A stretch of DNA of 16,651 nucleotides from CAZDYP01 sp964509505. Its GTDB lineage: Bacteria; Chloroflexota; Anaerolineae; JACRMK01. Positions 6,452-14,078 of this stretch are shown in pieces (the stretch's first letter is position 1; each line of letters starts with the position of its first letter). Both the position numbers and the translations under genes were made by a program. Where the stretch lies: assembly GCA_964509505.1 (NCBI GenBank), contig CAZDYP010000122.1, forward strand, positions 1 to 16,651, written 5' to 3'. A model generated the notes under the pieces. It worked only from the letters and a program-made list of their open reading frames with translations, ran no database searches and was not told the origin of the DNA.

Positions 6452-6925
6452 ATGGCGCAGGGAAAGTCTGCAAGTAGCAGTTCGTTCGTGTTCAGTGGAG
6501 CGGCCAATATCGAAGCGGTGTTGTTGAAAAAATCTGCGGTGGCAGCGGCCGCCGCCTTTGACGTGCCAGACGACCACAAAGGCGAAGCAGTCGTGTGTTT
6601 TGTGAAGCTACAGAAAAATGAACGACCGCGTGAGACGTTGAAGGAAGCATTGAAGATTATGGTTTCGGAAGAGCTGGGGGAACATTGGACGCCACGGGAA
6701 ATTGTGTTCGTGCCAGACTTGCCACGCACCGCTGACGCGAACGTGATGCGGCGCGTCGTGAAGTCGGTCTATCTCGGCAACGACCCCGGCGATTTGTCCA
6801 TGGTGGAGAATACCAAAGTTGTCACCGAGTTGAAAGACGCGCTGAAGTATGCGCGTATTCGCGCAGCGATTAGCCATTTCGCGGAAAGTGTCGTGGAAGA
6901 TTACGAGAAGAAACACAAAGATTGA
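6452..6925 (+). CDS. Stand-alone acetyl-CoA-synthetase C-terminal domain, catalytic Lys absent
   Basis: A 157-residue protein matching the small C-terminal domain of AMP-forming acyl/acetyl-CoA synthetases (IEAVLLKKSAVAAAAAF, VPDDHKGEAVVCFV, EELGEHWTPREIVFVPDLPRT, MRRVVKSVYLGNDPGDLS). The large adenylating domain is absent: the protein begins in the hinge, and about 16 Ser/Gly-rich residues replace it. In acetyl-CoA synthetases the catalytic and acetylated Lys lies in PKTRSGKIMRR; here the matching stretch is PRTADANVMRR, with Asn at position 97. It therefore cannot make acyl-adenylate itself. The promoter (TATAAT) and ribosome site (AAGGAGG, 6-nt spacer) are excellent, arguing for expression rather than decay. 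A regulatory, CoA-binding or decoy role is possible but unknown. Confidence 0.75.
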   Translation: MAQGKSASSSSFVFSGAANIEAVLLKKSAVAAAAAFDVPDDHKGEAVVCFVKLQKNERPRETLKEALKIMVSEELGEHWTPREIVFVPDLPRTADANVMRRVVKSVYLGNDPGDLSMVENTKVVTELKDALKYARIRAAISHFAESVVEDYEKKHKD

Positions 6926-7056
6926 ACCGCTGCGCGCGTTCATGAATTCTGATTCACAGACGCGTCTGAGCCAGACGTTGCGCTGCCTTGTTCATTGCTT
7001 GTTCATTCAATGAGTTATCATCCGCCGCTGCCATGTTTTGTATGGAGCGGCGATTT

Positions 7057-7409
7057 ATGTTTGACACGATGGCTACACAGACGATGGGACACCTGCGGAC
7101 GCTATGGGATGCGTACCGCGAAGGGAGTCAGTTCTTTATGCGAGAGGGCGATATCTTTGAAACTTTGCGTCGTCTCGCGCAGCGTTTGCAAGATGGTCGC
7201 TTGACTACGCGTTGGAGAAATTGATCGAGTTGAAATTGGCTTCGGGGTTATCCGCGCCGCAGCGCCTCAAAGAGTTAGCCGATGTGCAAGACCTCATCAT
7301 GCGCTTGCAGTTGCCGCTCGCTGTTGTGGCGAAACTCGACGCGAGCGTGCAGGCAGAATATCGGCGGTTGTGGGAAAGCGCGCAAGCCGCCACCAATGAA
7401 CAAGGATAG
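7057..7409 (+). pseudogene. Nucleotidyltransferase remnant with internal deletion and frameshift
   Basis: Two pieces of a stand-alone nucleotidyltransferase (MNT/AbiEii-like) can be recognised. The N-terminal piece (from the ATG at 7057, or 7069) reads MATQTMGHLRTLWDAYREG and later FETLRRLAQRLQDGRL. The C-terminal piece, in another frame, reads DYALEKLIELKLASGLSAPQ and continues through LKELADVQDLIMRLQLP to the stop at 7409. In intact relatives the N-terminal DYA(L/I)-G strand is followed by the metal-binding nucleotidyltransferase core and only later by LEKLIELKLASG. Here the two are joined directly, so the catalytic core is missing, and a frame change falls near 7200. The family assignment rests on remembered family patterns. 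A short protein from the TTG at 7212 (65 codons) could still be made. Confidence 0.55.
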
Positions 7410-7415
7410 AGGTTT

Positions 7416-7631
7416 ATGAAATGGGTTATTTATGTCGTCTCTGTGGCGATGGTTCTCGCGGGCAGTGTTTTCGCCTTGCAAGGCTTACGTCTGCTACCCA
7501 GCCGCGTCATGTACGGCAAACCAGAATGGATTGTGATTGGCGCCATCATGGTTGTCGTTGGGGTGGGATTGAGTGTGGTCACATATTGGCGCGAGAAAAA
7601 TCCCAAAGCCCAAAATCCAAATTCCAAATAG
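7416..7631 (+). CDS. Small two-helix membrane protein, function unknown
   Basis: A 71-residue protein with two hydrophobic segments, about residues 3-22 (VIYVVSVAMVLAGSVFALQG) and 38-57 (WIVIGAIMVVVGVGLSVVTY), and a short loop containing MYGKPEW. This is the pattern of the small hypothetical membrane proteins common in Chloroflexota. GAGG lies 4 nt before the ATG. The last residues (KNPKAQNPNSK) are encoded by an AATCCCAAAGCCC-type simple repeat, so the C-terminal tail is probably not conserved. The stop codon is 4 nt before the methyltransferase start, suggesting coupled translation. Confidence 0.7.
   Translation: MKWVIYVVSVAMVLAGSVFALQGLRLLPSRVMYGKPEWIVIGAIMVVVGVGLSVVTYWREKNPKAQNPNSK
7597..7630 (+). 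repeat. CCCAAA/CCAAAT simple repeat at a gene end
   Basis: A run of AATCCC, AAAGCCC, AAAATCC and AAATTCC units overlaps the last codons and stop of the small membrane protein, of the same style as the CCCCAAT run at 8588-8620. Confidence 0.55.
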
Positions 7632-7635
7632 AATT

Positions 7636-8487
7636 ATGATTAATCCGCAATTACAGACATCACAAGCAAATACAACTCCACCTAAGGTGAACTGCATCAT
7701 CCATGCGGATTGTTTGCGGGAACTGCCTTTGTTTGCAGACGGTTCGATTGACTTGGTGATGTTTTCTCCGCCGTATGATGCGATTCGTGACTACAAGAAA
7801 AATTGGAAGTTCGATGTTCAAGCGTTGGGTACACAACTCTATCGCGTGGTGAAAGATGGCGGTGTGTGCGTCGTCGTCATGGGTGATGGCGCGAAGAACT
7901 TTGCTAAGTCGTTGAACACATTCCGTCTAGCCGTCACTTGGTGTGATCATATCGGTTGGCGCATGTTCGAGACCTGTGTTTACAAGCGGGATGGCAATCC
8001 GGGCGCATGGTGGAATCAGCGTTTTCGTGTTGACCACGAATATATTCTGATGTTCTTCAAAGGCGACCGCCCCGCCACATTTCAGAAAGAGCATCTGAGG
8101 GTGCCGAGCAAACATGCAGGCAAAATCTACACAGGCACAGACCGCCTCACGAGTGGCGGCTTCAAAAAAATATCGCCCAAAGCCGTCAACCCCATGAAAG
8201 ATAGAGGCACAGTTTGGCAGTATGCGACCAGCAACACAGAGGGTAACAAGCTGAAACTAAAACATCCTGCAACCTTCCCAGACAAGCTCGCGGAAGACCT
8301 CATCCTCTGTTTTTCTAAACCCAATGAGATTGTGCTCGACCCGATGTGCGGCAGTGGCACAACTTGCGTAATGGCTTATAGTAATGGGCGCCAATATATT
8401 GGTATTGATATTGCCGAAGAGTATTGCCAGGTTGCGCGTGACCGTCTGAACACAGAAGCGCAACAACAAGCCACTCAGCTTTTTTAG
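7636..8487 (+). CDS. DNA methyltransferase (N4-cytosine/N6-adenine, motif IV first)
   Basis: A 283-residue SAM-dependent DNA methyltransferase. The catalytic motif IV is SPPY (residues 44-47, in DLVMFSPPYDAIRDYK), and the SAM-binding motif I comes near the C-terminus as DPMCGSGTT (about 235-243), followed by YIGIDIAEEYCQVARDRL. This order, catalytic motif before SAM motif, marks the permuted beta-type class; SPPY is most frequent in N4-cytosine enzymes, but N6-adenine activity is not excluded. The start at 7636 is preferred because the frame further upstream overlaps the previous gene. No recognisable restriction endonuclease adjoins it, so it appears orphan; only a 22-codon ORF follows. Low-GC codons are used more than in the flanking genes, compatible with acquisition by transfer. 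Confidence 0.9.
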   Translation: MINPQLQTSQANTTPPKVNCIIHADCLRELPLFADGSIDLVMFSPPYDAIRDYKKNWKFDVQALGTQLYRVVKDGGVCVVVMGDGAKNFAKSLNTFRLAVTWCDHIGWRMFETCVYKRDGNPGAWWNQRFRVDHEYILMFFKGDRPATFQKEHLRVPSKHAGKIYTGTDRLTSGGFKKISPKAVNPMKDRGTVWQYATSNTEGNKLKLKHPATFPDKLAEDLILCFSKPNEIVLDPMCGSGTTCVMAYSNGRQYIGIDIAEEYCQVARDRLNTEAQQQATQLF

Positions 8488-8501
8488 GAGGTCAATCAGT
8501 G

Positions 8502-8570
8502 ATGGATGACATCAAAGTAGCTAACTCGGCTCTCGCAAATTCGCCCAGTGCGGATAAATTTGTATTCTGA
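8502..8570 (+). CDS. 22-codon ORF after the methyltransferase, possible gene stub
   Basis: ATG at 8502 reads MDDIKVANSALANSPSADKF and two more residues before TGA. AGGAGG (8486-8491), overlapping the methyltransferase stop, precedes it at a 10-nt distance. It looks like the start of a translationally coupled gene, in the position where a cognate restriction endonuclease would be expected, cut short by a stop or replaced by the repeat that follows. It may instead be a chance ORF. Confidence 0.35.
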   Translation: MDDIKVANSALANSPSADKFVF

Positions 8571-8587
8571 GTTGCCGACAATTTCAC

Positions 8588-8620
8588 CCAATCCCCAATC
8601 CCCAATTACCCATTACCCCT
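8588..8620 (+). repeat. CCCCAAT simple repeat before the M16 protease
   Basis: Units CCAATCC, CCAATCC, CCAATTA, CCCATTA and CCCCT run directly up to the ATG at 8621, leaving no room for a Shine-Dalgarno site. Confidence 0.65.
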
Positions 8621-11554
8621 ATGACCACTCACGGTTTCTCTCTCATTCACGACCAATTCATCCCTGAGCTCCGCACCCACGCGCAGCTCTATCGTCACGA
8701 GCACACGGGCGCGCAGCTTTTGTCGCTCGTCAACGACGACGAGAACAAGACGTTCGGCATCACGTTCCGCACACCTCCTAGCGACTCGACGGGCGTGCCG
8801 CACATCCTCGAACATTCGGTGCTTGGCGGCTCGCGCAAGTATCCCGTGAAGTCGCCATTCGATGAATTGGCGAAAGGCTCGTTCAAGACGTTTCTCAACG
8901 CGATGACCTTTCCCGATAAAACGGTCTATCCCGTCAGCAGCACGAACCTCAAAGATTTTTATAACCTCGTGGATGTGTATCTCGATGCGGTGCTGCATCC
9001 GCGCATCGAACCGCAAACGCTGGCGCAAGAAGGCTGGCACTACGAACTGGATGCGCCCGATGCGCCGCTCACCTTTCGCGGCATCGTCTTTAACGAGATG
9101 AAGGGCGCATACTCGTCGCCCGAAGGCGCAATGGGACGCTGGACGCGGCAGGCGCTCTTCCCCAATCATCCGTACGGCAACGATTCAGGCGGCGACCCGC
9201 AACGCATCCCCGATTTGACGTACGAGCAATTCAAACATTTTCACGCGACGTTCTACCATCCCTCCAACGCGCGCATCTTCTTCTACGGCGACGATCCTGT
9301 CGAGGAACGCTTGCGCCGCGTGAACGAATTTCTCAAAGAATTTGATACGCGCTCCATCGAGGCAAGCATTCCTTTGCAAACGCGCTTCACTGAACCGCAA
9401 CGCATCACGCGCGCTTACGACGCGAGCAAAGAGGCGAGCAAGTCAGGCAAGCGCGGCATGGTCACGGTGAATTGGCTACTGACCGAACCGCCTGACGCGC
9501 AAACGTCCATGACGCTTGGTATCTTGGCATATATCCTCGTCGGCACCTCAGCCTCGCCACTTCGCAAGGCGTTGATTGATTCGGGACTTGGCGAAGATGT
9601 GCTGGGCGGCTTGAACACATCGCTGCGCGAATATGCGTTCTCGTCAGGACTCAAGGGCATTGAGCCTAATGATGCGGATAAAGTGGAGCAGCTCATCATC
9701 GCCACCCTCACAACATTGGCGCGCGAAAAAATTGATGGGACATTGATTGAAGCCGCGCTCAACACGCTTGAGTTTAGTTTGCGCGAGAACAACACGGGCG
9801 GCTTCCCACGCGGGCTGGCGCTGATGTTTCGCGTGTTGGGTTGGTGGTTGTATGACCGCAATCCGTTTGACGTGTTGGGCTTTGAAGCGCCGCTCGCCGC
9901 GCTCAAGGCGCGCCTCGCGTCGGGCGAGCGTGTCTTCGAAACATTGATCGAGCAATACTGGTTGCAGAATCCACATCGCCTCACCGTCGTCCTCACGCCG
10001 GACCCCGCTTTGCGCGCGCGTGAAGACGCCGTCGAACAAGCGCGCCTCGCGCAAGCGCGCGCGACGATGAGCGGGACCGAATTGCAAGCCGTCATTGTCG
10101 AAACGCACGCGCTGAAGCAACGCCAATTGACGCCTGACACGCCCGAAGCATTAGCGACGATTCCACATCTGCAACTCTCTGATTTAGATAAAACGAACAA
10201 ACTCATTCCGATACAAACGAACACCACACACGGCAATCAAATCGTGTATCATGACCTGTTCACGAATGGCATCGTCTATCTCGACGTGGGTATGAATCTG
10301 CGCGCGTTGCCACAAGCCTGTTTGCCCTACGTGCCGCTCTTTGGGCGCGCCTTGCTGGAAATGGGCACCAAGACCGAAGATTACACGCAACTCACGTTGC
10401 GGATTGGACGCAAAACGGGGGGCATCGGGCGCGGTTCGTTGACGACGCTGGTGCGCGCGCTGGGTTCGCGCACCGCGAGCGACGCGAGTGCGGCGTGGCT
10501 CTTCTTGCGCGGCAAGGGGACGATGGCGCAGACGCAAGACCTACTCGCCATTCTGCGCGATGTGTTGCTCACGGTGAAGCTCGACAATCCCGCGCGCTTC
10601 AAGCAAATTGTGTTGATGGAGAAGGCACGGCAAGAGGCGGGGCTGATTCCTGCGGGGAATGCGGTGGCGGGTTCACGCGTGCGCGCGGCGTTCAACGAGT
10701 CCGATTGGCTCGATGAGCAGATGAGCGGTGTGAGCTATCTGTTCTTCTTGCGCGAACTGAGCGAAGTGATAGACAAGGATTGGGCGTCGGTTTTGGCGAA
10801 ACTAGAAACGATTCACCGTACGCTCGTTACACGCGACGCCCTGCTCTACAACGTCACGCTCGATGCGGCGAACTGGGCGCAGTTCGAGCCGCAATTGCAT
10901 GAGACAATAGCGCAGCTGCCCACCGCAACTATCACACCGCAAACATGGACACGCGAGACATTCGCCGCACACGAAGGACTGACGATGCCTTCGCAAGGCA
11001 ACTACGTCGCCAAGGGCGCAAACATTTACGCAATGGGCTATTCATTACGCGGGTCGGCGTTAGTCGCAAGCGCGTTTGTGTCACGCAATTTCGTGCGCGA
11101 GCGCGTGCGCGTGCAGGGCGGCGCCTATGGCGGTGCATGTGGGTTCGATCGGCGCACGGGCGTCTTCACGTTCACCTCGTATCGTGACCCGAACTTGTTG
11201 AAGACATTGGAGAACTATGATGAAGCGGCGCATTGGTTGCGTCACGTTGACATCGGCGCGTCCGAATTGACGAACAACATCATCGGCACCATGAGCAGTT
11301 GGGATGCGTACATGTTGCCCGATGCGAAGGGCTTCGCTTCGCTGAGTCGCTATCTTGCCAACGACGACGACGACCTGCGCCAACAGCTGCGCGAAGAAAT
11401 TCTCTCGACCACCATCAGCGACATTCGCAATTTCGCCGACGCGCTCGACTATGTGCGGACGCATGGGCGCGTCGTCGTGCTGGGTTCGCCGCAAGCGATT
11501 GACGCGGCGAATGCGGAGCGGGGTGGGATGTTGAGCGTGGTCAAGGTGCAGTGA
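8621..11554 (+). CDS. M16C zinc metalloprotease, PreP/Cym1-like
   Basis: A 977-residue protein, the full length expected for presequence-protease-type M16 enzymes, in which two homologous halves form a closed chamber that degrades short peptides. The inverted zinc motif HxxEH is at 61-65 (VPHILEHSVLGG; H61 and H65 bind zinc, E64 is the base), and the distal ligand is probably E159 in VFNEMKGAYSSP, about 95 residues later as in the family. Other M16C blocks are KSPFDELAKGSFKTFLNAMTFPDKT, split here as residues 77-101, and a C-terminal half with VRVQGGAYGGACGFDRRTGVFTF-like sequence around residues 827-850. There is no signal peptide, so it is probably cytoplasmic. A simple repeat abuts the ATG, and no Shine-Dalgarno is visible. 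It seems transcribed alone. Confidence 0.93.
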   Translation: MTTHGFSLIHDQFIPELRTHAQLYRHEHTGAQLLSLVNDDENKTFGITFRTPPSDSTGVPHILEHSVLGGSRKYPVKSPFDELAKGSFKTFLNAMTFPDKTVYPVSSTNLKDFYNLVDVYLDAVLHPRIEPQTLAQEGWHYELDAPDAPLTFRGIVFNEMKGAYSSPEGAMGRWTRQALFPNHPYGNDSGGDPQRIPDLTYEQFKHFHATFYHPSNARIFFYGDDPVEERLRRVNEFLKEFDTRSIEASIPLQTRFTEPQRITRAYDASKEASKSGKRGMVTVNWLLTEPPDAQTSMTLGILAYILVGTSASPLRKALIDSGLGEDVLGGLNTSLREYAFSSGLKGIEPNDADKVEQLIIATLTTLAREKIDGTLIEAALNTLEFSLRENNTGGFPRGLALMFRVLGWWLYDRNPFDVLGFEAPLAALKARLASGERVFETLIEQYWLQNPHRLTVVLTPDPALRAREDAVEQARLAQARATMSGTELQAVIVETHALKQRQLTPDTPEALATIPHLQLSDLDKTNKLIPIQTNTTHGNQIVYHDLFTNGIVYLDVGMNLRALPQACLPYVPLFGRALLEMGTKTEDYTQLTLRIGRKTGGIGRGSLTTLVRALGSRTASDASAAWLFLRGKGTMAQTQDLLAILRDVLLTVKLDNPARFKQIVLMEKARQEAGLIPAGNAVAGSRVRAAFNESDWLDEQMSGVSYLFFLRELSEVIDKDWASVLAKLETIHRTLVTRDALLYNVTLDAANWAQFEPQLHETIAQLPTATITPQTWTRETFAAHEGLTMPSQGNYVAKGANIYAMGYSLRGSALVASAFVSRNFVRERVRVQGGAYGGACGFDRRTGVFTFTSYRDPNLLKTLENYDEAAHWLRHVDIGASELTNNIIGTMSSWDAYMLPDAKGFASLSRYLANDDDDLRQQLREEILSTTISDIRNFADALDYVRTHGRVVVLGSPQAIDAANAERGGMLSVVKVQ

Positions 11555-11583
11555 GTGGTGAACGGCGAATAGGCAACTGTAAA

Positions 11584-11618
11584 GTTCAAAGTTCAAGGTT
11601 CAACCTTGAACTTTGAAC
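11584..11618. repeat. Perfect 17-bp inverted repeat after the M16 gene
   Basis: GTTCAAAGTTCAAGGTT (11584-11600) and AACCTTGAACTTTGAAC (11602-11618) are exact reverse complements around a single C. Each arm is built from GTTCAAA/GTTCAAG units. It lies 30 nt past the M16 stop; without a T run it is more likely a repeat element than a classic terminator, though the hairpin may stop or stabilise transcripts. Confidence 0.85.
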
Positions 11619-11647
11619 ATCAGCCAACTCTAATTACCTATTACTCT

Positions 11648-12850
11648 ATGACTTACGATTTAGCGATCATCGGCGGCGGCATCGTTGGGCTTGCGACGAC
11701 ACTCTCGTTGCTGCAGCAACATCCGAACCTCAAAGCGATTGTCGTCGAGAAAGAAGCGCAGGTCGCCGCGCATCAAACGGGCCACAACAGCGGCGTCATC
11801 CATTCGGGCATTTATTACAAGCCGGGTTCCCTCAAGGCGCAGCTCTGTGTGAGCGGCGCGCGCAAGATGGAAGCGTTCTGCGAAGAAAATAACATTCCAT
11901 ACAACCTCATCGGCAAGGTCATTGTTGCTACCTCACCTGATGAGCTGCCACGTTTGCAAATGCTCTACGAGCGCGCGAAAGCCAATGGTGTGCCGGGTGT
12001 CATCGAAATTGCACCTGAGCAGTTGCGCGAGATCGAGCCGCACGCGACAGGTCTCAAGGGTTTGCACTCGCCGCGCACGGGCATTGTGGATTACAAAGAC
12101 GTGTGCAACACGCTGCGTCGCATCATCGAGCAGCAGGGCGTGACGGTGCGGACGGGCGCGAAGGTGGTGGGTATTACACAATCATCCAACGAAGTCACGA
12201 TGCAGACGACGCAAGGCGACATCGCTGCGCGCTATGTCGTCAATTGCGCGGGCTTGTATTCGGATGTGGTCGCGCGGATGATGGGGCAGGCGAGCGATGT
12301 GCGTATCGTGCCGTTTCGCGGCGAGTATTACATGCTCCAGCCTGCGAAACATCATTTAGTGAAGGGATTGATTTATCCCGTGCCTGATCCGCGTTTCCCG
12401 TTTCTTGGCGTGCATTTCACGCGCACAATTCACGGCGAGGTCGAAGCGGGCCCGAATGCGGTGTTTGCGTTTGCGCGCGAAGGCTACACGCTGGGCAAGA
12501 TTCATGCGAGCGAGTTGATGGGCGCGCTGGCGTATCGTGGCTTCTGGATCATGGCAGCAAAGTATTGGCGCATGGCGTTGGGCGAGTATTATCGTTCGTT
12601 CAGCAAAGCCGCATTCGTGCGCTCGATGCAACGGCTTATCCCCGACATCCAGAGCGACGATGTGGCGCGCGGCGGCGCGGGTGTGCGGGCGCAAGCATTG
12701 AGCGCAACGGGCGAGCTCGTGGACGACTTCCGTATCGTCGAGACGGCGAGGGCGTTGCACGTCCTCAACGCCCCCTCACCCGCCGCGACGGCGAGTTTAG
12801 CGATTGGCGAATACATTGCGGCGCGCGTCAAAGTGAACAGTGAGCAGTGA
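11648..12850 (+). CDS. lhgO: L-2-hydroxyglutarate oxidase (FAD)
   Basis: A 400-residue flavoprotein of the DAO superfamily that oxidises L-2-hydroxyglutarate to 2-oxoglutarate, a metabolite-repair and lysine/glutarate catabolism step. The N-terminus MTYDLAIIGGGIVGLATTLSL holds the GxGxxG FAD site (9-14), followed by the VVEKE ribose-binding end. Conserved LhgO blocks include the HQTGHNSGVIHSGIYYKPGS region (residues 39-58), SPRTGIVDYKDVC, VNCAGLYSD, and VPFRGEYYML, with HVLNAPSPAATASLAIGE at the C-terminus. The length matches bacterial LhgO (about 400-420). The ATG at 11648 is chosen over the upstream TTG at 11606, because that frame begins inside the inverted repeat and adds residues foreign to the FAD fold. 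The last codons, VNSEQ, are encoded by a GTGARCA repeat. Confidence 0.9.
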   Translation: MTYDLAIIGGGIVGLATTLSLLQQHPNLKAIVVEKEAQVAAHQTGHNSGVIHSGIYYKPGSLKAQLCVSGARKMEAFCEENNIPYNLIGKVIVATSPDELPRLQMLYERAKANGVPGVIEIAPEQLREIEPHATGLKGLHSPRTGIVDYKDVCNTLRRIIEQQGVTVRTGAKVVGITQSSNEVTMQTTQGDIAARYVVNCAGLYSDVVARMMGQASDVRIVPFRGEYYMLQPAKHHLVKGLIYPVPDPRFPFLGVHFTRTIHGEVEAGPNAVFAFAREGYTLGKIHASELMGALAYRGFWIMAAKYWRMALGEYYRSFSKAAFVRSMQRLIPDIQSDDVARGGAGVRAQALSATGELVDDFRIVETARALHVLNAPSPAATASLAIGEYIAARVKVNSEQ

Positions 12851-12853
12851 ACA
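12833..12853 (+). repeat. Heptamer tandem repeat (GTGARCA x3) at the lhgO stop
   Basis: GTGAACA, GTGAGCA and GTGAACA follow directly; the lhgO stop TGA (12848-12850) lies in the third unit, so the repeat supplies the C-terminal residues. Confidence 0.7.
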
Positions 12854-12881
12854 GTTGCGAATCTTCGTCAATTTTTTCTTT

Positions 12882-12957
12882 AACACGAAGACACAAAGAA
12901 TGCACAAAGGACACAAAGGCTTCTTTGTGTTCTTTGCGCCTCCTTTGTGACTGTGTT
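12882..12957. repeat. Imperfect inverted repeat of CACAAAG units
   Basis: AACACGAAGACACAAAG on the left is mirrored by CTTTGTGACTGTGTT on the right, with CACAAAG/CTTTGTG pairs inside; the centre folds as CACAAAG-GCTT-CTTTGTG-like. This ACACAAAGA-type palindrome is widespread between genes in environmental bacteria and lies in the lhgO to LLM gap. Confidence 0.65.
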
Positions 12958-13001
12958 GAAAATATTGGGGGAGATTAACGAATGACGAACAGGAGAGGAT
13001 T

Positions 13002-14027
13002 ATGCGACTCGGTTTGAATCTTGGTTATTGGGGCGCGCTGCCCATAGACAATGTGGCGCTCGCGCAAGAGGCTGACCGTCTCGGCTTCCATTCCCTGTGG
13101 ACGGCAGAGGCGTACGGCTCGGACGCGGTTACACCGTTGACGTGGCTCGCGGCGCAAACATCACGCATCAACGTCGGCACCGCCATCATGCAGATGCCCG
13201 CGCGCACGCCGGCGATGACGGCGATGACGGCGGCGACGCTCGACTTGTTGACGAACGGACGCTTCATCTTGGGCTTGGGTATGTCGGGGCCGCAAGTCGT
13301 GGAAGGTTGGCACGGCAATTTGTATGGCAAGCCATTGGAACGCACGCGCGAATATGTGAGCATCGTCCGCACGATTCTCAAGCGTGAAGTGCCACTCGAA
13401 CATCATGGCGAACATTACGACATTCCCGTGCAAGGTGGCACGGGTCTCGGCAAGCCGTTGAAGCTCATCGTCCATCCGAAGCGCAAAGACTTGCCTATCT
13501 ACCTTGCGGCGATTGGACCGAAGAACATCGCGCTCGCGGCGGAGATTGCCGACGGTTGGATTCCGACATTCTTCTCACCGTATCGCATGAACGTGTTCAA
13601 GCCATCGCTCAACGAAGGCTTCGCCAAAGCAGGCAACAGCAAGAGTCTTGCGAACTTTGACTTAGCGCCATTCGTCCCTGTGCTGATGGGCGATGACGCG
13701 CAGGCGTGCTTGAGCATGGTGAAGCCGAGCCTGGCGCTCTATGTGGGCGGGATGGGCGCGCGCAACAAAAATTTCTACAACGAGCTCGTGTGTCGTTATG
13801 GTTACGAAGCCGACGCGAAAAAAATTCAAGACCTCTATTTGTCGGGCAAGAAAGCCGAAGCGGCGGAAGCCGTGCCCGATGCGCTCGCGGACGAAGTGTC
13901 GTTGTGCGGACCGAAGGAGCGCATCAAAGAACGCTTGCACGCGTATCGTGACGCAGGCGCGACCACGCTCATCTGTGGGATGTATAGCATGGAGACGCTG
14001 CGGACGATGGCGGAGCTGGTGATGTGA
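13002..14027 (+). CDS. Luciferase-like (LLM class) flavin/F420-dependent oxidoreductase
   Basis: A 341-residue TIM-barrel protein of the bacterial luciferase-like family, whose members use reduced FMN or F420 to oxidise or reduce diverse substrates. Recognisable pieces are MRLGLNLGYWG at the N-terminus, GFHSLWTAEAYGSDAVTPL (about 28-46), the TRINVGTAIMQ-type strand, LTNGRFILGLGMSGPQVVEGWHG (83-105), and the late PIYLAAIGPKNIALAAEIADGWIP block (164-187). The GLGMSGPQVVEGWHG block is most like F420-dependent subfamily members such as mycobacterial Rv3520c, so F420 is favoured, but the cofactor cannot be fixed. The AGGAG ribosome site 6 nt before the ATG is good. The substrate is unknown, and no F420-synthesis gene is nearby. 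A hairpin 8 nt after its stop separates it from the next gene. Confidence 0.88.
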   Translation: MRLGLNLGYWGALPIDNVALAQEADRLGFHSLWTAEAYGSDAVTPLTWLAAQTSRINVGTAIMQMPARTPAMTAMTAATLDLLTNGRFILGLGMSGPQVVEGWHGNLYGKPLERTREYVSIVRTILKREVPLEHHGEHYDIPVQGGTGLGKPLKLIVHPKRKDLPIYLAAIGPKNIALAAEIADGWIPTFFSPYRMNVFKPSLNEGFAKAGNSKSLANFDLAPFVPVLMGDDAQACLSMVKPSLALYVGGMGARNKNFYNELVCRYGYEADAKKIQDLYLSGKKAEAAEAVPDALADEVSLCGPKERIKERLHAYRDAGATTLICGMYSMETLRTMAELVM

Positions 14028-14034
14028 GAGAGGC

Positions 14035-14067
14035 AGACCTCGCGGGTTCCCCAAACCCGCGAGGTCT
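14035..14067 (+). repeat. Perfect 14-bp AGACCT palindrome, possible terminator or REP
   Basis: AGACCTCGCGGGTT (14035-14048) and AACCCGCGAGGTCT (14054-14067) are exact reverse complements around CCCCA. It starts 7 nt after the LLM stop and ends 11 nt before the next ATG, so a stable hairpin lies just ahead of that gene's ribosome site. Related copies lie at 1367-1388 and 16450-16482. Confidence 0.8.
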
Positions 14068-14078
14068 TGGGAGTGACG

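Noticed and set aside
6957..6968. CAGACGCGTCTG 12-bp palindrome as an operator
   Set aside because: A perfect palindrome, but isolated, with no convincing promoter at the right distance; it could be chance.
7573..7635. N-terminal extension of the methyltransferase
   Set aside because: It overlaps the small membrane protein and is encoded by the CCCAAA-type repeat; the ATG at 7636 fits the spacing.
11606..11647. Upstream TTG start for lhgO
   Set aside because: It falls inside the inverted repeat and would put 14 foreign residues before a canonical FAD-binding N-terminus.
14067..14078. TTG start for the dehydratase
   Set aside because: It lies at the edge of the preceding palindrome; the ATG at 14079 has GGGAG at 5 nt.
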